A DNA stretch of 64,000 bases. Origin: Pseudomonadota bacterium. Lineage in GTDB: Bacteria > Pseudomonadota > Gammaproteobacteria > Burkholderiales > Burkholderiaceae_C. Numbering within the stretch: the stretch's first letter is position 1; every line of letters begins with the position of its first letter. Shown in pieces: positions 36,889 to 47,306 of this stretch. The DNA lies in the NCBI GenBank assembly GCA_029779845.1, contig JAKOZT010000073.1:124001-188000 (forward strand), written 5' to 3'. The notes under the pieces are model-generated. The model was not told where the DNA came from. It was given only the letters and a program-made list of their open reading frames with translations, and did not search any database. Both the position numbers and the translations under genes were made by a program.

Positions 36889-37704
36889 ATGGCCATGGAC
36901 GTCGTCGATTTCGAGATCAAGGGTTCGGAGATGCAGTTCGTCGAGGTCGAGCTCGACCCCGGCGAGGCGGCCGTCGGCGAGGCCGGCAGCATGATGTTCA
37001 TGGACGCCGGCATCCAGATGGACACGGTGTTCGGCGACGGCAGCGCGCAGCAGGGCGGCCTGTTCGGCAAGCTGCTCGGCGCGGGCAAGCGGCTGGTGAC
37101 CGGCGAATCGCTCTTCACCACCGTCTACACCAACCAGGCGCGCGCCAAGCAGCGTGTCGCCTTCGCGGCGCCGTACCCGGGCAAGATCCTGCCGATGGAC
37201 CTGCGCCAGCTCGGCGGCACGCTGATCTGCCAGAAGGACGCCTTCCTGTGCGCGGCGCGCGGCGTCTCGCTGGGCATCCACTTCCAGCGCAAGCTCTCGG
37301 TGGGCTTCTTCGGCGGCGAGGGCTTCATCATGCAGAAGCTCGAAGGCGACGGCCTGGCCTTCGTGCACGCCGGCGGCACGGTGGTGCGGCGCGAGCTGGC
37401 CGCCGGCCAGACGCTGCTGGTCGACACCGGCTGCCTGGTGGCGCTGACGCCGGGCGCGAGCTTCGAGATCCAGTACGTCGGCAAGATCAAGACGGCGCTC
37501 TTCGGCGGCGAGGGCCTGTTCTTCGCCAAGGTCAGCGGCCCCGGCGCGGTGTGGCTGCAGAGCCTGCCGTTCTCGCGCCTGGCTTCGCGCGTGTTCGCGG
37601 CGGCGCCGCAGACCGGCCGCGGCGGGCGCGAGGAGGGCTCGATGCTGGGCGGCTTCGGCGCCGGCGGGCTGCTCGGCGGGGTGCTGGGCGGCGACGATGA
37701 GTGA
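36889..37704 (+). CDS. AIM24/TIGR00266-family protein
   Basis: 271 residues. Of three clustered ATG codons, 36889 lies about 9 bases after AAAGGAG and is preferred. Family features are EAAVGEAGSMMFMDAGIQMD, ESLFTTVYTN, LRQLGGTLICQKDAFLCAAR, FVHAGGTVVRRELAAGQTLL and a Gly-rich tail (GGFGAGGLLGGVLGG). The fold is a trimeric beta-helix-like barrel; its role is unknown in bacteria. The end overlaps the next gene by 8 bp, which suggests coupling to the creatininase-like enzyme. Confidence 0.85.
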   Translation: MAMDVVDFEIKGSEMQFVEVELDPGEAAVGEAGSMMFMDAGIQMDTVFGDGSAQQGGLFGKLLGAGKRLVTGESLFTTVYTNQARAKQRVAFAAPYPGKILPMDLRQLGGTLICQKDAFLCAARGVSLGIHFQRKLSVGFFGGEGFIMQKLEGDGLAFVHAGGTVVRRELAAGQTLLVDTGCLVALTPGASFEIQYVGKIKTALFGGEGLFFAKVSGPGAVWLQSLPFSRLASRVFAAAPQTGRGGREEGSMLGGFGAGGLLGGVLGGDDE

Positions 37705-38491
37705 AGGCGCGGCGCGCCGCTGGCTGGCGGCGCTGGGCTGCGCCGCGCCGCTGCTGGCGGCGGCGCAGCAACCGCTGCAACTCGAAGCGCTGACCTCCAC
37801 CGAGCTGCGCGCGCGCATCGCCGCCGGTACGACGACCGCGCTCGTGCCCATCGGCGGCACCGAGCAGAACGGCCCGCACATGGCGCTGGGCAAGCACAAC
37901 CTGCGCGCGCGCGTGCTGGCAGAGCGCATCGCCGCCAGGCTCGGCAACGCGCTGGTGGCGCCGCTGATCGCCTACGTGCCCGAGGGCCGCATCGAGCCGC
38001 CGCAGGCGCACATGCGCTACCCGGGCACGCTGTCGATTCCCGAGCCGGCCTTCGAGGCCATGCTCGAAGGCGCGGCGGCCAGCCTGTGCCACGCCGGCTT
38101 TCGCGACGTGTTCCTGCTCGGCGACCACGGCGGCTACCAGAAGAACCTGCAGCGCGCCGCGATGCGCGTCAAGCGCGACGGCTGCCGCGTGCAGGCGCTG
38201 CCCGAGTACTACCGCTCCGCCTCGTCGGGCTACGCGAAGCTGCTGGCCGCGCGCGGCTACCCGCCCGGCGAGATCGGCGAGCATGCGGGCCTGGCCGACA
38301 CCTCGCTGGCGCTGGCGGTGGATGCATCGCTGGTGCGCCCCGAGTGGCTGGGCCGCGCCAGCACGCCGGCCGAGCGCATCGGCGTCAACGGTGATCCGCG
38401 TCGCGCCAGTGTCGAGCTGGGGCAACTCGGCACGGCATTGATCGTCGACGAGACGGTGGCTGTCATCCGTGACCGTACCGGCCCGCGTTGA
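37697..38491 (+). CDS. Creatininase-family amidohydrolase, exported
   Basis: 264 residues. A signal peptide (WLAALGCAAPLLAAAQQ, about 9-25) precedes a complete creatininase core: IGGTEQNGPHMALGKHN (about 52-68, metal ligands Glu and His), LGDHGGYQKNL, and GEHAGLADTSLAL with the remaining ligands. The family opens cyclic amides or cleaves amide bonds, and relatives act in cofactor and peptide maturation (mycofactocin MftE). A periplasmic member is uncommon. It overlaps the AIM24-like gene and lies 37 bp before a secreted beta-propeller, which may be its partner. Confidence 0.85.
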   Translation: MSEGAARRWLAALGCAAPLLAAAQQPLQLEALTSTELRARIAAGTTTALVPIGGTEQNGPHMALGKHNLRARVLAERIAARLGNALVAPLIAYVPEGRIEPPQAHMRYPGTLSIPEPAFEAMLEGAAASLCHAGFRDVFLLGDHGGYQKNLQRAAMRVKRDGCRVQALPEYYRSASSGYAKLLAARGYPPGEIGEHAGLADTSLALAVDASLVRPEWLGRASTPAERIGVNGDPRRASVELGQLGTALIVDETVAVIRDRTGPR

Positions 38492-38528
38492 CAATCGGTC
38501 CCGAATCTTCTTCCACCTCCCGACCGAC

Positions 38529-39728
38529 ATGAACAAGCGACGCATCGCCTCCACCGTGGCCGCCCTGGGCTTCGCCTGCCTGGGCGCGCAGGCGCAGGCA
38601 CCTGCTACCAACATCTACAGCGAAACCACCGCCGGCAAGCTCAGCCCGGCGGTGCAGGGCGACCTGGAGCGCGTCTACGTGCCCAACCTGCGCAGCGGCG
38701 ACGTCTACGTGATCGACCCGCAGACGATGAAGGTGGTCGACCGCTTCAAGGTCGGCATCGGCCCGCAGCACATCGTGCCCTCGTGGGACTTGCGCACGCT
38801 GTGGGTGACCAACAACGCCGAGGGCCGCACCGACGGCAGCCTGACGCCGATCGACCCCAGGACCGGCAAGCCGGGCAAGGCGATCATGGTCGACGACCCG
38901 TACAACATGTACTTCACGCCCGACGGCAAGTCGGCGATCGTGGTGGCCGAGGCGCGCAAGCGGCTGGATTTCCGCGATCCGAAGACGATGGCGCTGCAGT
39001 ATTCGATCGACGTGCCGAACTGCCCCGGCATCAACCACGCCGACTTCTCGGCCGACGGCCGCCACGCGATCTTCACCTGCGAGTTCACCGGTGCGGTGGC
39101 CAAGATCGACCTGGCCGAGCGCAAGGTGCTGGGCTACCTGACGCTGCAGATGCCCGAGCGGCGCTACAAGGAATCGACCGCGAAGAAGGCGCCCGGCAAG
39201 GTCTGGGAGCCGGGCGAGACCGAGCTGTGCACGGTGACCAAGGGCATGCCGCAGGACATCCGCAGCGCGCCGGACGGCAAGCGCTTCTACGTGGCCGACA
39301 TGCATGCCGACGGTGTGCACGTCATCGACCCCGAGGCCTTCAAGCAGATCGGCTTCATCGCCACCGGCGTCGGCGCGCACGGGCTGTACCCGAGCCGCGA
39401 CGGCAAGCAGCTTTACGTCATCAACCGCGGCTCGCACAGGATCCACGGCCCGCGCAACGCCGACGGCGGCGTGGCGGTGATCGACTTCGCCAGCGAGAAG
39501 GTGGTGGCGCGCTGGGGCATCCCCGACGGCGGCAGCCCCGACATGGGCAACCTCACGGCCGACGGCAAGTACCTCTGGCTGGGCGGGCGCTTCGACGACG
39601 TGGTCTACCGCGTCGACACCGCCAGCGGCGCCGTGGCCTCGGTGAAGGTCGGCGCCGAGCCGCACGGCCTGACGGTGTGGCCGCAGCCGGGGCGCCATTC
39701 GCTGGGACACACCGGCAACCTGCGCTGA
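38529..39728 (+). CDS. Secreted YVTN-type beta-propeller protein
   Basis: 399 residues with a signal peptide cut near AQAQA (residues 19-24). At least six blade repeats of the YVTN/NHL form are seen, for example ERVYVPNLRSGDVYVIDPQT, LRTLWVTNNAEGR, GKRFYVADMHADGVHVIDPE and GKQLYVINRGSHRIHGP. Such periplasmic propellers often scaffold or accompany quinone-dependent oxidation systems; nothing in the sequence fixes the ligand. Codon use is native. Probably in one operon with the exported creatininase-like enzyme. Confidence 0.85.
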   Translation: MNKRRIASTVAALGFACLGAQAQAPATNIYSETTAGKLSPAVQGDLERVYVPNLRSGDVYVIDPQTMKVVDRFKVGIGPQHIVPSWDLRTLWVTNNAEGRTDGSLTPIDPRTGKPGKAIMVDDPYNMYFTPDGKSAIVVAEARKRLDFRDPKTMALQYSIDVPNCPGINHADFSADGRHAIFTCEFTGAVAKIDLAERKVLGYLTLQMPERRYKESTAKKAPGKVWEPGETELCTVTKGMPQDIRSAPDGKRFYVADMHADGVHVIDPEAFKQIGFIATGVGAHGLYPSRDGKQLYVINRGSHRIHGPRNADGGVAVIDFASEKVVARWGIPDGGSPDMGNLTADGKYLWLGGRFDDVVYRVDTASGAVASVKVGAEPHGLTVWPQPGRHSLGHTGNLR

Positions 39729-39748
39729 ATCAAGGCAGACTCGCGGGC

Positions 39749-40612
39749 ATGAAACTGGTGCTCGATGCTTTCTGGCGCGCGGCCGCCTACTGCCTGCATC
39801 CGCGCGTGATCGCGCTGTCGGTGCTGCCGCTGGTGCTGATGGTGGCGGCCTCGCTGGGCCTGGGCTATCTGTTCTGGGACCGCGCGGTCGACGCGGTCAA
39901 CGAGACGCTGCAGGGCTGGTCGCTCGTCACCACCTTCTTCGCCTGGCTGGAGCGCTTCGATCTCGCCGGGCTGAAGTCGGCGCTGGCGCCGCTGATCATC
40001 GTCTTCCTCGCCACGCCGGTGATCGTGGTGGTGGCGCTGCTGGCGGTCTCGGTGCTGATGACGCCGGCGATGCTGCACCTGGTCGCGCAGCGGCGCTTCC
40101 CCGATCTGGAGCGCCGCCACGGCGGCTCGTGGTGGCGCGGCGCGCTGGTGGCGCTGGCCGCCACCGCGATCGCGCTCGTGGCGATGGTGATCTCGATCCC
40201 GCTGTGGGTGGTGCCGCCGCTGGTGCTGCTGATCCCGCCGCTGATCTGGGGCTGGCTGACCTACCGCGTGCTCAGCTACGACGTGCTCGCCGAGCACGCC
40301 AGCCGCGACGAGCGCCGCGAGCTGATCCGCCGCCACCGCGTGCCGATGCTGGCGATGGGCGTGGTGGCCGGCCTGCTCGGCGCGGCGCCGAGCCTGGTGT
40401 GGGTGTCGGGCACGATGTTCGCGGCGCTGGCGCCGGTGCTGGTGCCGGCGGCGATCTGGATTTACACGCTGGTGTTCGCCTTCGCGGCGCTGTGGTTCGC
40501 GCATTTCGGGCTCGCCGCCTTGCAGGCGCTGCGCCTGGAGCGCGAGCCGCCGCCGCCACCGGTGCCCGAGCCGGCGCCGTTCCCGAGCCTGGAGAGGCTG
40601 CCGCCGCCATGA
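39749..40612 (+). CDS. EI24/CysZ-like membrane protein
   Basis: 287 residues with about five or six membrane segments and a Pro-rich cytoplasmic tail (PPPPPVPEPAPFPS). DAFWRAAAYCLHPRVIALSV at the N-terminus and WGWLTYRVLSYDVLAEHASRDE after the fourth helix are typical of the EI24 domain shared with the sulfate permease CysZ. Transport of sulfate is possible but not shown. The stop overlaps the next gene by 4 bp. Confidence 0.85.
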   Translation: MKLVLDAFWRAAAYCLHPRVIALSVLPLVLMVAASLGLGYLFWDRAVDAVNETLQGWSLVTTFFAWLERFDLAGLKSALAPLIIVFLATPVIVVVALLAVSVLMTPAMLHLVAQRRFPDLERRHGGSWWRGALVALAATAIALVAMVISIPLWVVPPLVLLIPPLIWGWLTYRVLSYDVLAEHASRDERRELIRRHRVPMLAMGVVAGLLGAAPSLVWVSGTMFAALAPVLVPAAIWIYTLVFAFAALWFAHFGLAALQALRLEREPPPPPVPEPAPFPSLERLPPP

Positions 40613-41433
40613 ACTTCGGCCTGATCATCATCGGCGACGAGATCCTCTCCGGCAAACGCGCCGACAAGCACCTTCCGAAAGTCATCGAGCTGCTGGCCGC
40701 GCGCGGCCTCGCGCTCGCCTGGGCGCGTTACGCCGGCGACGAGCGCGAGCGCATCACGGCCGACCTGCGCGATGCCTTCGCGGCGGCGCGCCGCGGCGAC
40801 GTGGTGTTCTCCTGCGGCGGCATCGGCGCCACGCCCGACGACCACACGCGCCAGTGCGCCGCTCAGGCGCTCGGCGTGCCGCTGGCGCTGCATCCCGGGG
40901 CCGCCGAGCTGATCCGCGAGCGCATGCGCGACGTCGCGCGCGAGCAGGGCACGCCCTACGAGCCCGACCGCCCCGACAACCAGCATCGCCTCAACATGGG
41001 CGTGTTCCCCGAGGGCGCGCGCATCGTGCCCAACCCGTACAACAAGATCGCCGGCTTCAGCGTGCATCCGGGCGATGCGGGCGGCGCGGTCTTCTTCGTG
41101 CCCGGCTTCCCGGTGATGGCCTGGCCGATGATCGAGTGGGCGCTGGACACGCACTGCGCCCAAGCGCAGCGCACGCCCGCCACCCGCGAACGCTCGGTGA
41201 TCGTGTTCGGCGCGATGGAGGCCACGCTGACGCCGCTGATGGAAGACCTCGAGGCGCGCTTTGCCGGCATCAAGGTGTTCAGCCTGCCCAGCGTCGACCA
41301 TCCCGAGTGGGGCCGCCACATCGAGCTGGGCGTGAAAGGCGGCGATGCGCCGCTGCTGGCCGCGGCCTACGCCGAACTGCTCACCGGCCTGCGCCGCCAC
41401 GGCGCCAGCCTGGGCCCCGAACTGGTGCGTTGA
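40609..41433 (+). CDS. MoaB/CinA-type molybdopterin-binding domain protein
   Basis: 274 residues. The MoCF-binding core is at the N-terminus: [20 protein letters not shown] (residues 6-25), [20 protein letters not shown] with the GGIG-x-TPDD signature at about 67-80, and [23 protein letters not shown] as in CinA. The nicotinamide amidase half of full CinA is absent. Such stand-alone proteins are of uncertain role (pyridine nucleotide or molybdopterin-related). It is coupled to the EI24 gene and precedes the glnA control region. Confidence 0.88.
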   Translation: MNFGLIIIGDEILSGKRADKHLPKVIELLAARGLALAWARYAGDERERITADLRDAFAAARRGDVVFSCGGIGATPDDHTRQCAAQALGVPLALHPGAAELIRERMRDVAREQGTPYEPDRPDNQHRLNMGVFPEGARIVPNPYNKIAGFSVHPGDAGGAVFFVPGFPVMAWPMIEWALDTHCAQAQRTPATRERSVIVFGAMEATLTPLMEDLEARFAGIKVFSLPSVDHPEWGRHIELGVKGGDAPLLAAAYAELLTGLRRHGASLGPELVR

Positions 41434-41446
41434 CGGGCAAAAGCAG

Positions 41447-41463
41447 TGCACCAGATTGGCGCT
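41447..41463 (+). promoter_or_regulatory. Putative NtrC-binding enhancer upstream of glnA
   Basis: TGCACCAGATTGGCGCT fits the NtrC operator TGCACY-N5-GGTGCA in most positions. It lies about 85 bp before the sigma-54 -24 element, a normal enhancer distance. A second, weaker half-site TTGGTGCG lies at 41489-41496. The ntrBC genes are 2 kb downstream. Confidence 0.7.
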
Positions 41464-41546
41464 GCTTTGCGCCCCAACGTGGTGCTTATTGGTGCGCAAC
41501 GAGGCGCGGCGCTGCCTTGTGCATGCGCTCGGTCAAGCCCCGGCCG

Positions 41547-41561
41547 CTGGCATGCCTTCTG
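41547..41561 (+). promoter_or_regulatory. Sigma-54 promoter of glnA
   Basis: TGGCATGCCTTCTGC has the invariant GG (41548-41549) and GC (41560-41561) with exactly ten bases between, matching TGGCAC-N5-TTGC. It is 60 bp before the glnA ATG. With the NtrC site upstream it indicates nitrogen-controlled transcription. Confidence 0.8.
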
Positions 41562-41620
41562 CTACATTCCCGTGCGTTTTTGAGCACCCACCCAAACCCA
41601 GCCTGCCAGGAGATTCTTTG

Positions 41621-43036
41621 ATGGCCAAGACCGTCGCCGACGTGATGAAGATGGTGAAGGAGAACGAAGTCAAGTTCGTCGACTTCCGCTTCACCGACAC
41701 CCGCGGCAAGGAGCACCACGTGTCGGTGCCCGTCTCTCACTTCGACGAGGACAAGTTCAGCTCCGGCCATGCCTTCGACGGCTCCTCGATCGCCGGCTGG
41801 AAGGGCATCGAGGCCTCCGACATGCTGCTGATGCCGGACCCGAACACCGCCAACATCGACCCGTTCTTCGAAGAGCCGACGCTGATCCTGTCCTGCGACG
41901 TGCTCGAGCCCAGCGACGGCAAGCCCTACGAGCGCGACCCGCGCTCGCTGGCCAAGCGCGCCGAGGCCTACATGAAGTCCTCCGGCCTGGGCGACGCCGC
42001 CTTCTTCGGCCCCGAGCCCGAGTTCTTCATCTTCGACAACGTGCGCTGGAACGTCGACATGTCCGGCTGCTTCGTCAAGATCGAGTCGGAAGAGGGCGCC
42101 TGGAACACCGGCAAGGACTACGAACACGGCAACTCCGGCTACCGCCCCACCGTCAAGGGCGGCTACTTCCCGGTGCCGCCGGTCGACAGCGGCCAGGACC
42201 TGCGCTCGGAGATGTGCCTGATCCTCGAATCGCTGGGCATCCCGGTGGAAGTGCACCACCACGAGGTCGCCAACGCCGGCCAGATGGAGATCGGCACCAA
42301 GTTCAGCACGCTGGTGCAGCGCGCCGACTGGCTGCAGCTGCAGAAGTACGTGATCCAGAACGTCGCCGCCGCCTACGGCAAGACCGCGACCTTCATGCCC
42401 AAGCCCATCGTCGGCGACAACGGCTCGGGCATGCACGTGCACCAGTCGGTGTGGAAGGACGGCAAGAACCTGTTCGCCGGCGACGGCTACGCGGGCCTGT
42501 CGGAGTTCGCGCTGTTCTACATCGGCGGCATCATCAAGCACGCGCGCGCGCTCAACGCCATCACCAACCCGGGCACCAACAGCTACAAGCGCCTGGTGCC
42601 CGGCTTCGAGGCGCCGGTCAAGCTGGCCTACTCGGCGAAGAACCGCTCGGCGTCGATCCGCATCCCCTACGTCGCCAACCCCAAGGGCCGCCGCATCGAG
42701 GCGCGCTTCCCGGATCCCACCGCCAACCCGTACCTGGCCTTCAGCGCGCTGCTGATGGCCGGCCTGGACGGCGTGGAGAACAAGATCCACCCGGGCGAAG
42801 CCGCGACGAAGGATCTGTACCACCTGCCGCCGGAAGAGGACGCGAAGATCCCGACCGTCTGCCACAGCCTGGACCAGGCGCTGGAGTACCTCGACAAGGA
42901 CCGCGCCTTCCTGACCAAGGGCGGCGTGTTCACCGACGCCTACCTCGACGCCTACATCGAGCTGAAGATGCAGGAAGTGCAGCGCTTCCGCATGACCACG
43001 CACCCGGTCGAGTTCGACATGTACTACGCCTTGTGA
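41621..43036 (+). CDS. glnA: Glutamine synthetase, type I
   Basis: 471 residues, standard for GSI-beta. It makes glutamine from glutamate, ammonia and [23 protein letters not shown] is the N-terminal beta-grasp. [12 protein letters not shown] and [15 protein letters not shown] hold metal ligands, and [18 protein letters not shown] and [11 protein letters not shown] are in the active site. The adenylylation tyrosine is Tyr400 in [10 protein letters not shown], so GlnE control is expected. AGGAG precedes the ATG. Transcription should depend on sigma-54 and NtrC. Confidence 0.98.
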   Translation: MAKTVADVMKMVKENEVKFVDFRFTDTRGKEHHVSVPVSHFDEDKFSSGHAFDGSSIAGWKGIEASDMLLMPDPNTANIDPFFEEPTLILSCDVLEPSDGKPYERDPRSLAKRAEAYMKSSGLGDAAFFGPEPEFFIFDNVRWNVDMSGCFVKIESEEGAWNTGKDYEHGNSGYRPTVKGGYFPVPPVDSGQDLRSEMCLILESLGIPVEVHHHEVANAGQMEIGTKFSTLVQRADWLQLQKYVIQNVAAAYGKTATFMPKPIVGDNGSGMHVHQSVWKDGKNLFAGDGYAGLSEFALFYIGGIIKHARALNAITNPGTNSYKRLVPGFEAPVKLAYSAKNRSASIRIPYVANPKGRRIEARFPDPTANPYLAFSALLMAGLDGVENKIHPGEAATKDLYHLPPEEDAKIPTVCHSLDQALEYLDKDRAFLTKGGVFTDAYLDAYIELKMQEVQRFRMTTHPVEFDMYYAL

Positions 43037-43056
43037 GCTTTTCCCGCAGGGACGAA

Positions 43057-43081
43057 GGGACGGCCGCGGCCGTCCCTTTTT
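43057..43081 (+). terminator. Rho-independent terminator after glnA
   Basis: A perfect 9-bp stem GGGACGGCC / GGCCGTCCC with a 2-nt GC centre is followed by TTTTT, 20 bp after the glnA stop. It separates glnA from the ntrBC genes, so ntrBC may rely on readthrough or on their own promoter. Confidence 0.9.
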
Positions 43082-43146
43082 GTTGGAACTCGCGCGTGCC
43101 GCGATGCATCGACCGTGGGCTACGATCCGGGCAAGGAGTCCTCCGC

Positions 43147-43638
43147 ATGCATCGCTTCCGTTTGGGCCTGGCTGTCCTGCTCATGCCCCTGGCCGCTGCC
43201 GCGCAGTCGGCCACGGTCTACCGCTGCCCGGGTAACGTCTACACGAGCAGCGCCGACATCTCGGCCAAGGAGGCCGAGAGCCGCGGCTGCAAGACCATCG
43301 AGGGCGCGCCGATCACCGTGATCCAGGGTCCCCGCGCGCGTGCCGGCTCGCCGGTGCCCGAGGCGCCGCGCGCATCGGACTCGCGCGTCGATCCCTCGCA
43401 GCAGCGCGCGCGCGACGGCGATGCGCGGCGCATCCTCGAGGCCGAGCTGAAGAAGGAAGAAGAGCGCCTCGCGCAGCTGCAGAAGGAATACAACAACGGC
43501 GAGCCCGAGCGCCGCGGCGACGAGCGCAACTACCAGAAGTACCTCGACCGTGTCGCCGAGATGAAGGCGGCGATCGCGCGCAAGGAAAGCGACATCGCCG
43601 CCATCAAGCGCGAGATCGGCAAGCTGCCGTCCTCGTGA
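43147..43638 (+). CDS. Exported small coiled-coil protein between glnA and ntrB
   Basis: 163 residues. A signal peptide ends at AAAAQS (about residue 20). A short Cys-containing domain follows (TVYRCPGNVYTSSADISAKE, two cysteines at about 27 and 48, DUF4124-like). Then comes a Pro/Arg linker and a strongly charged coiled coil (residues 95-160, EAELKKEEERLAQLQKEYNN and repeats). It is periplasmic by inference. AAGGAG precedes the ATG. The stop shares a base with the ntrB start. Its place in the nitrogen cluster is known in Burkholderiales but its function is not. Confidence 0.75.
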   Translation: MHRFRLGLAVLLMPLAAAAQSATVYRCPGNVYTSSADISAKEAESRGCKTIEGAPITVIQGPRARAGSPVPEAPRASDSRVDPSQQRARDGDARRILEAELKKEEERLAQLQKEYNNGEPERRGDERNYQKYLDRVAEMKAAIARKESDIAAIKREIGKLPSS

Positions 43639-44720
43639 TGCCCGAGCCCCCCGTGGCGGCCGACGCGGCCTACGCCGCCTTCGACCACCTCGCCACGATG
43701 GTGGCGGTGGTGTCGCCGCAGGGGCGCTGCGTGTTCGCCAACGCCTCGTTCGAGAACGTGCTGGGCCTGTCGCGCCGCAGCGTGCAGCGCGGTTCGCTGT
43801 TCGACTGGTTCGTCGACGCCGACGCCTTGCGCGACACGGTTGCCGCGGTGGCGCGCAACGAGTTCTCCACCAGCCGCATGGAGACGCTGCTGCGCCGCCC
43901 CGGCCCGACCGGCGGCGATGCGCTGCCGGTGCACGCCATCGTCACGCAGATGGACGGCACGCCGCACGTGCTGATCGAACTGGTGGAAGTGGAGCAGCAG
44001 ACGCGCCAGGACCGCGAGGAGCGCGCGCTCGACCAGGCCAAGGCCACCAAGGAGCTGATCCGCAACCTCGCCCACGAGATCAAGAACCCGCTGGGCGGCA
44101 TCCGCGGCGCGGCGCAGCTGCTGGAGATGGAAGTCGAGAGCCGCGCGCTGACCGAGTACACCCAGGTCATCATCAACGAGGCGGACCGGCTGCAGGCCTT
44201 GGTCGACCGCCTGCTCGCGCCGCACCGCAAGCCGCATGTGGTGAGCGACGTCAACATCCACGAGGTCTGCGAGCGGGTGCGCGCGCTGATCATGGCCGAG
44301 TTCCCGCGCGGGCTGGTGGTCGAGCGCGACTACGACGTCTCCATCCCCGACTTCCGCGGCGACCGCGAGCAGCTGATCCAGGCCGTGCTCAACATCGCCC
44401 ACAACGCCGCGCAGGCGCTGGCCGAGCGCATCGCCGCCGGCGATGCGGCGATCACGCTGCGCACGCGCATCGCGCGCCAGGTCACGCTGGGCAAGCAGCG
44501 CTATCGTCTGGCACTGGAATTGCATATCCAGGACAACGGCCCGGGCGTGCCCGAGTCCATCCGCGAGCACATCTTCTACCCGCTGGTATCGGGGCGCGAT
44601 GGCGGCTCGGGACTCGGGCTCACGCTCGCGCAGACCTTCGTGCAGCAACACCAGGGCACGATCGAATGCGAGAGCGAACCGGGCCGGACGCTGTTCAAGA
44701 TCCTGATTCCGCTGCCCTGA
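43638..44720 (+). CDS. glnL: Nitrogen regulation histidine kinase NtrB (GlnL)
   Basis: 360 residues, soluble. A PAS domain at about 10-115 (VAVVSPQGRCVFANASFENV) is followed by the phosphoacceptor His146 in IRNLAHEIKNPLGGIRGAAQ and an ATPase domain with N box LNIAHNAAQAL, G1 QDNGPGVPESI and G2 GRDGGSGLGLTLAQ. Under nitrogen limitation it phosphorylates NtrC; PII protein switches it to phosphatase. It has no membrane segment, as expected. The start shares a base with the preceding stop (TGATG); ntrC follows after 9 bp. Confidence 0.95.
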   Translation: MPEPPVAADAAYAAFDHLATMVAVVSPQGRCVFANASFENVLGLSRRSVQRGSLFDWFVDADALRDTVAAVARNEFSTSRMETLLRRPGPTGGDALPVHAIVTQMDGTPHVLIELVEVEQQTRQDREERALDQAKATKELIRNLAHEIKNPLGGIRGAAQLLEMEVESRALTEYTQVIINEADRLQALVDRLLAPHRKPHVVSDVNIHEVCERVRALIMAEFPRGLVVERDYDVSIPDFRGDREQLIQAVLNIAHNAAQALAERIAAGDAAITLRTRIARQVTLGKQRYRLALELHIQDNGPGVPESIREHIFYPLVSGRDGGSGLGLTLAQTFVQQHQGTIECESEPGRTLFKILIPLP

Positions 44721-44729
44721 TGCCCGCCG

Positions 44730-46229
<1,500 letters not shown>

Positions 46230-46232
46230 CGC

Positions 46233-47000
46233 TCAGTCGGCAAGTTCGACGACCACCGGCGCGTGGTCGCTGGGCCGCTCGTTCTTGCGCGGCGTCTTGT
46301 CGATGCTGCACGCGCCGACGCGGCCTTTCAGCGCTTCGCTGACCAGGACGATGTCGATGCGCAGCCCCTGGTTCTTGCGGAACGCGAGGTTGCGGTAGTC
46401 CCACCAGCTCCAGCTCTTGGGCGGCTGCTCGAAGAGCCGGAAGGCGTCGTGCAGGCCCAGCCCGACGAGGCGGCGGAATTGTTCGCGTTCTTCCGGCGTG
46501 CAGTGGATCTGCCCGGCCCAGGCGACGGGGTCGTAGACGTCGCGGTCTTCCGGCGCGATGTTGAAGTCGCCCAGCAGCACGAGGCGCGGGTGCGCCGCGA
46601 GCTCGCTGCCCACCCAGGCGCGCAGCGCGTCGAGCCAGCGCATTTTGTAGACGAACTTCTCGCTGTCCGGCGCCTGGCCGTTGGGGAAGTAGGCGCCGAT
46701 CACGCGGATGCCGCCGACGGTGCCGGCGATCACGCGCGCCTGCTCGTCGTCGAAGCCGGGGATGTTGCGCACGATGTCGGCGCTGTCCGTGCGGCTGAGC
46801 AGCGCCACGCCGTTGTAGGTGCGCTGCCCGAACCATTGCGCGCGGTAGCCGGCCGCTTCCAGTTCGGCGTGCGGGAACTTGTCGTCGGTGAGCTTGGTTT
46901 CCTGCAGCACGATCGCGTCGACCGGGTGCTCGGCCAGCCAGGCGAGCAATTGCGGCAGGCGCACGGACAGCGAGTTGACGTTCCAGGTGGCGAGTTTCAT
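46233..47000 (-). CDS. xth: Exodeoxyribonuclease III / AP endonuclease
   Basis: 255 residues. EEP nuclease fold with the full active site: WNVNSLSVRLPQLL at the N-terminus, LQETKLTD (metal Glu), AYFPNGQAPDSEKF, LLGDFNIAPEDRDV (Asp and Asn) and RPSDHAPVVVEL (terminal Asp-His). It cuts 5' of abasic sites and removes 3' blocks in base excision repair. Convergent with ntrC (3 bp apart). Confidence 0.94.
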   Translation of the reverse strand: MKLATWNVNSLSVRLPQLLAWLAEHPVDAIVLQETKLTDDKFPHAELEAAGYRAQWFGQRTYNGVALLSRTDSADIVRNIPGFDDEQARVIAGTVGGIRVIGAYFPNGQAPDSEKFVYKMRWLDALRAWVGSELAAHPRLVLLGDFNIAPEDRDVYDPVAWAGQIHCTPEEREQFRRLVGLGLHDAFRLFEQPPKSWSWWDYRNLAFRKNQGLRIDIVLVSEALKGRVGACSIDKTPRKNERPSDHAPVVVELAD

Positions 47001-47054
47001 GGCGGCGATGGTGTCACAAGCGCGGCTTGCCGAGCGCCGCCGCCTTGCTCATAA

Positions 47055-47076
47055 TGCAAATGAGAACTACTTTCAT
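47055..47076. promoter_or_regulatory. Fur box 1, before the small Cys protein and the Fur paralogue
   Basis: TGCAAATGAGAACTACTTTC (47055-47074, then AT) resembles the betaproteobacterial Fur operator TGCAAATGAGAATCATTTGC, with a conserved left half AAATGAGAA and a weaker right half. A CATAAT -10-like box lies at its left edge and the ATG of the first gene is 5 bp to the right. The first fur-containing operon is therefore likely iron-repressed. Confidence 0.6.
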
Positions 47077-47081
47077 CCAGT

Positions 47082-47306
47082 ATGAGCAACGAGACGACTT
47101 CCGCACACGCCCACATCAGCGCCGACGGCCTGACCTACCGCCGCAAGCCCGCCGGCTCGCCGTACGGCGGCGGCGCGGGGCTGCAGGGGCAGACCATGTC
47201 CTGCTTCCTGTGCGGCCGGCACCGCCCGCGCCGCATGCTGCGCAGCCGCAACCTGGTGGGCCGCACGCACTACGTCTGCGCGCCCGACTGCGCGGCCGAA
47301 TCATGA
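47082..47306 (+). CDS. Small Cys-rich protein, probable zinc- or metal-binding
   Basis: 74 residues, no signal peptide. The N-terminal half (SADGLTYRRKPAGSPYGGGA) is basic and Gly-rich. The C-terminal half holds TMSCFLCGRHRPRRML and THYVCAPDC, a C-x2-C...C-x3-C arrangement typical of a small metal site. I recognise no named family. It sits directly behind Fur box 1 and its stop overlaps the fur-paralogue start by 4 bp, so it is translated with Fur and may act in metal handling. Confidence 0.65.
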   Translation: MSNETTSAHAHISADGLTYRRKPAGSPYGGGAGLQGQTMSCFLCGRHRPRRMLRSRNLVGRTHYVCAPDCAAES

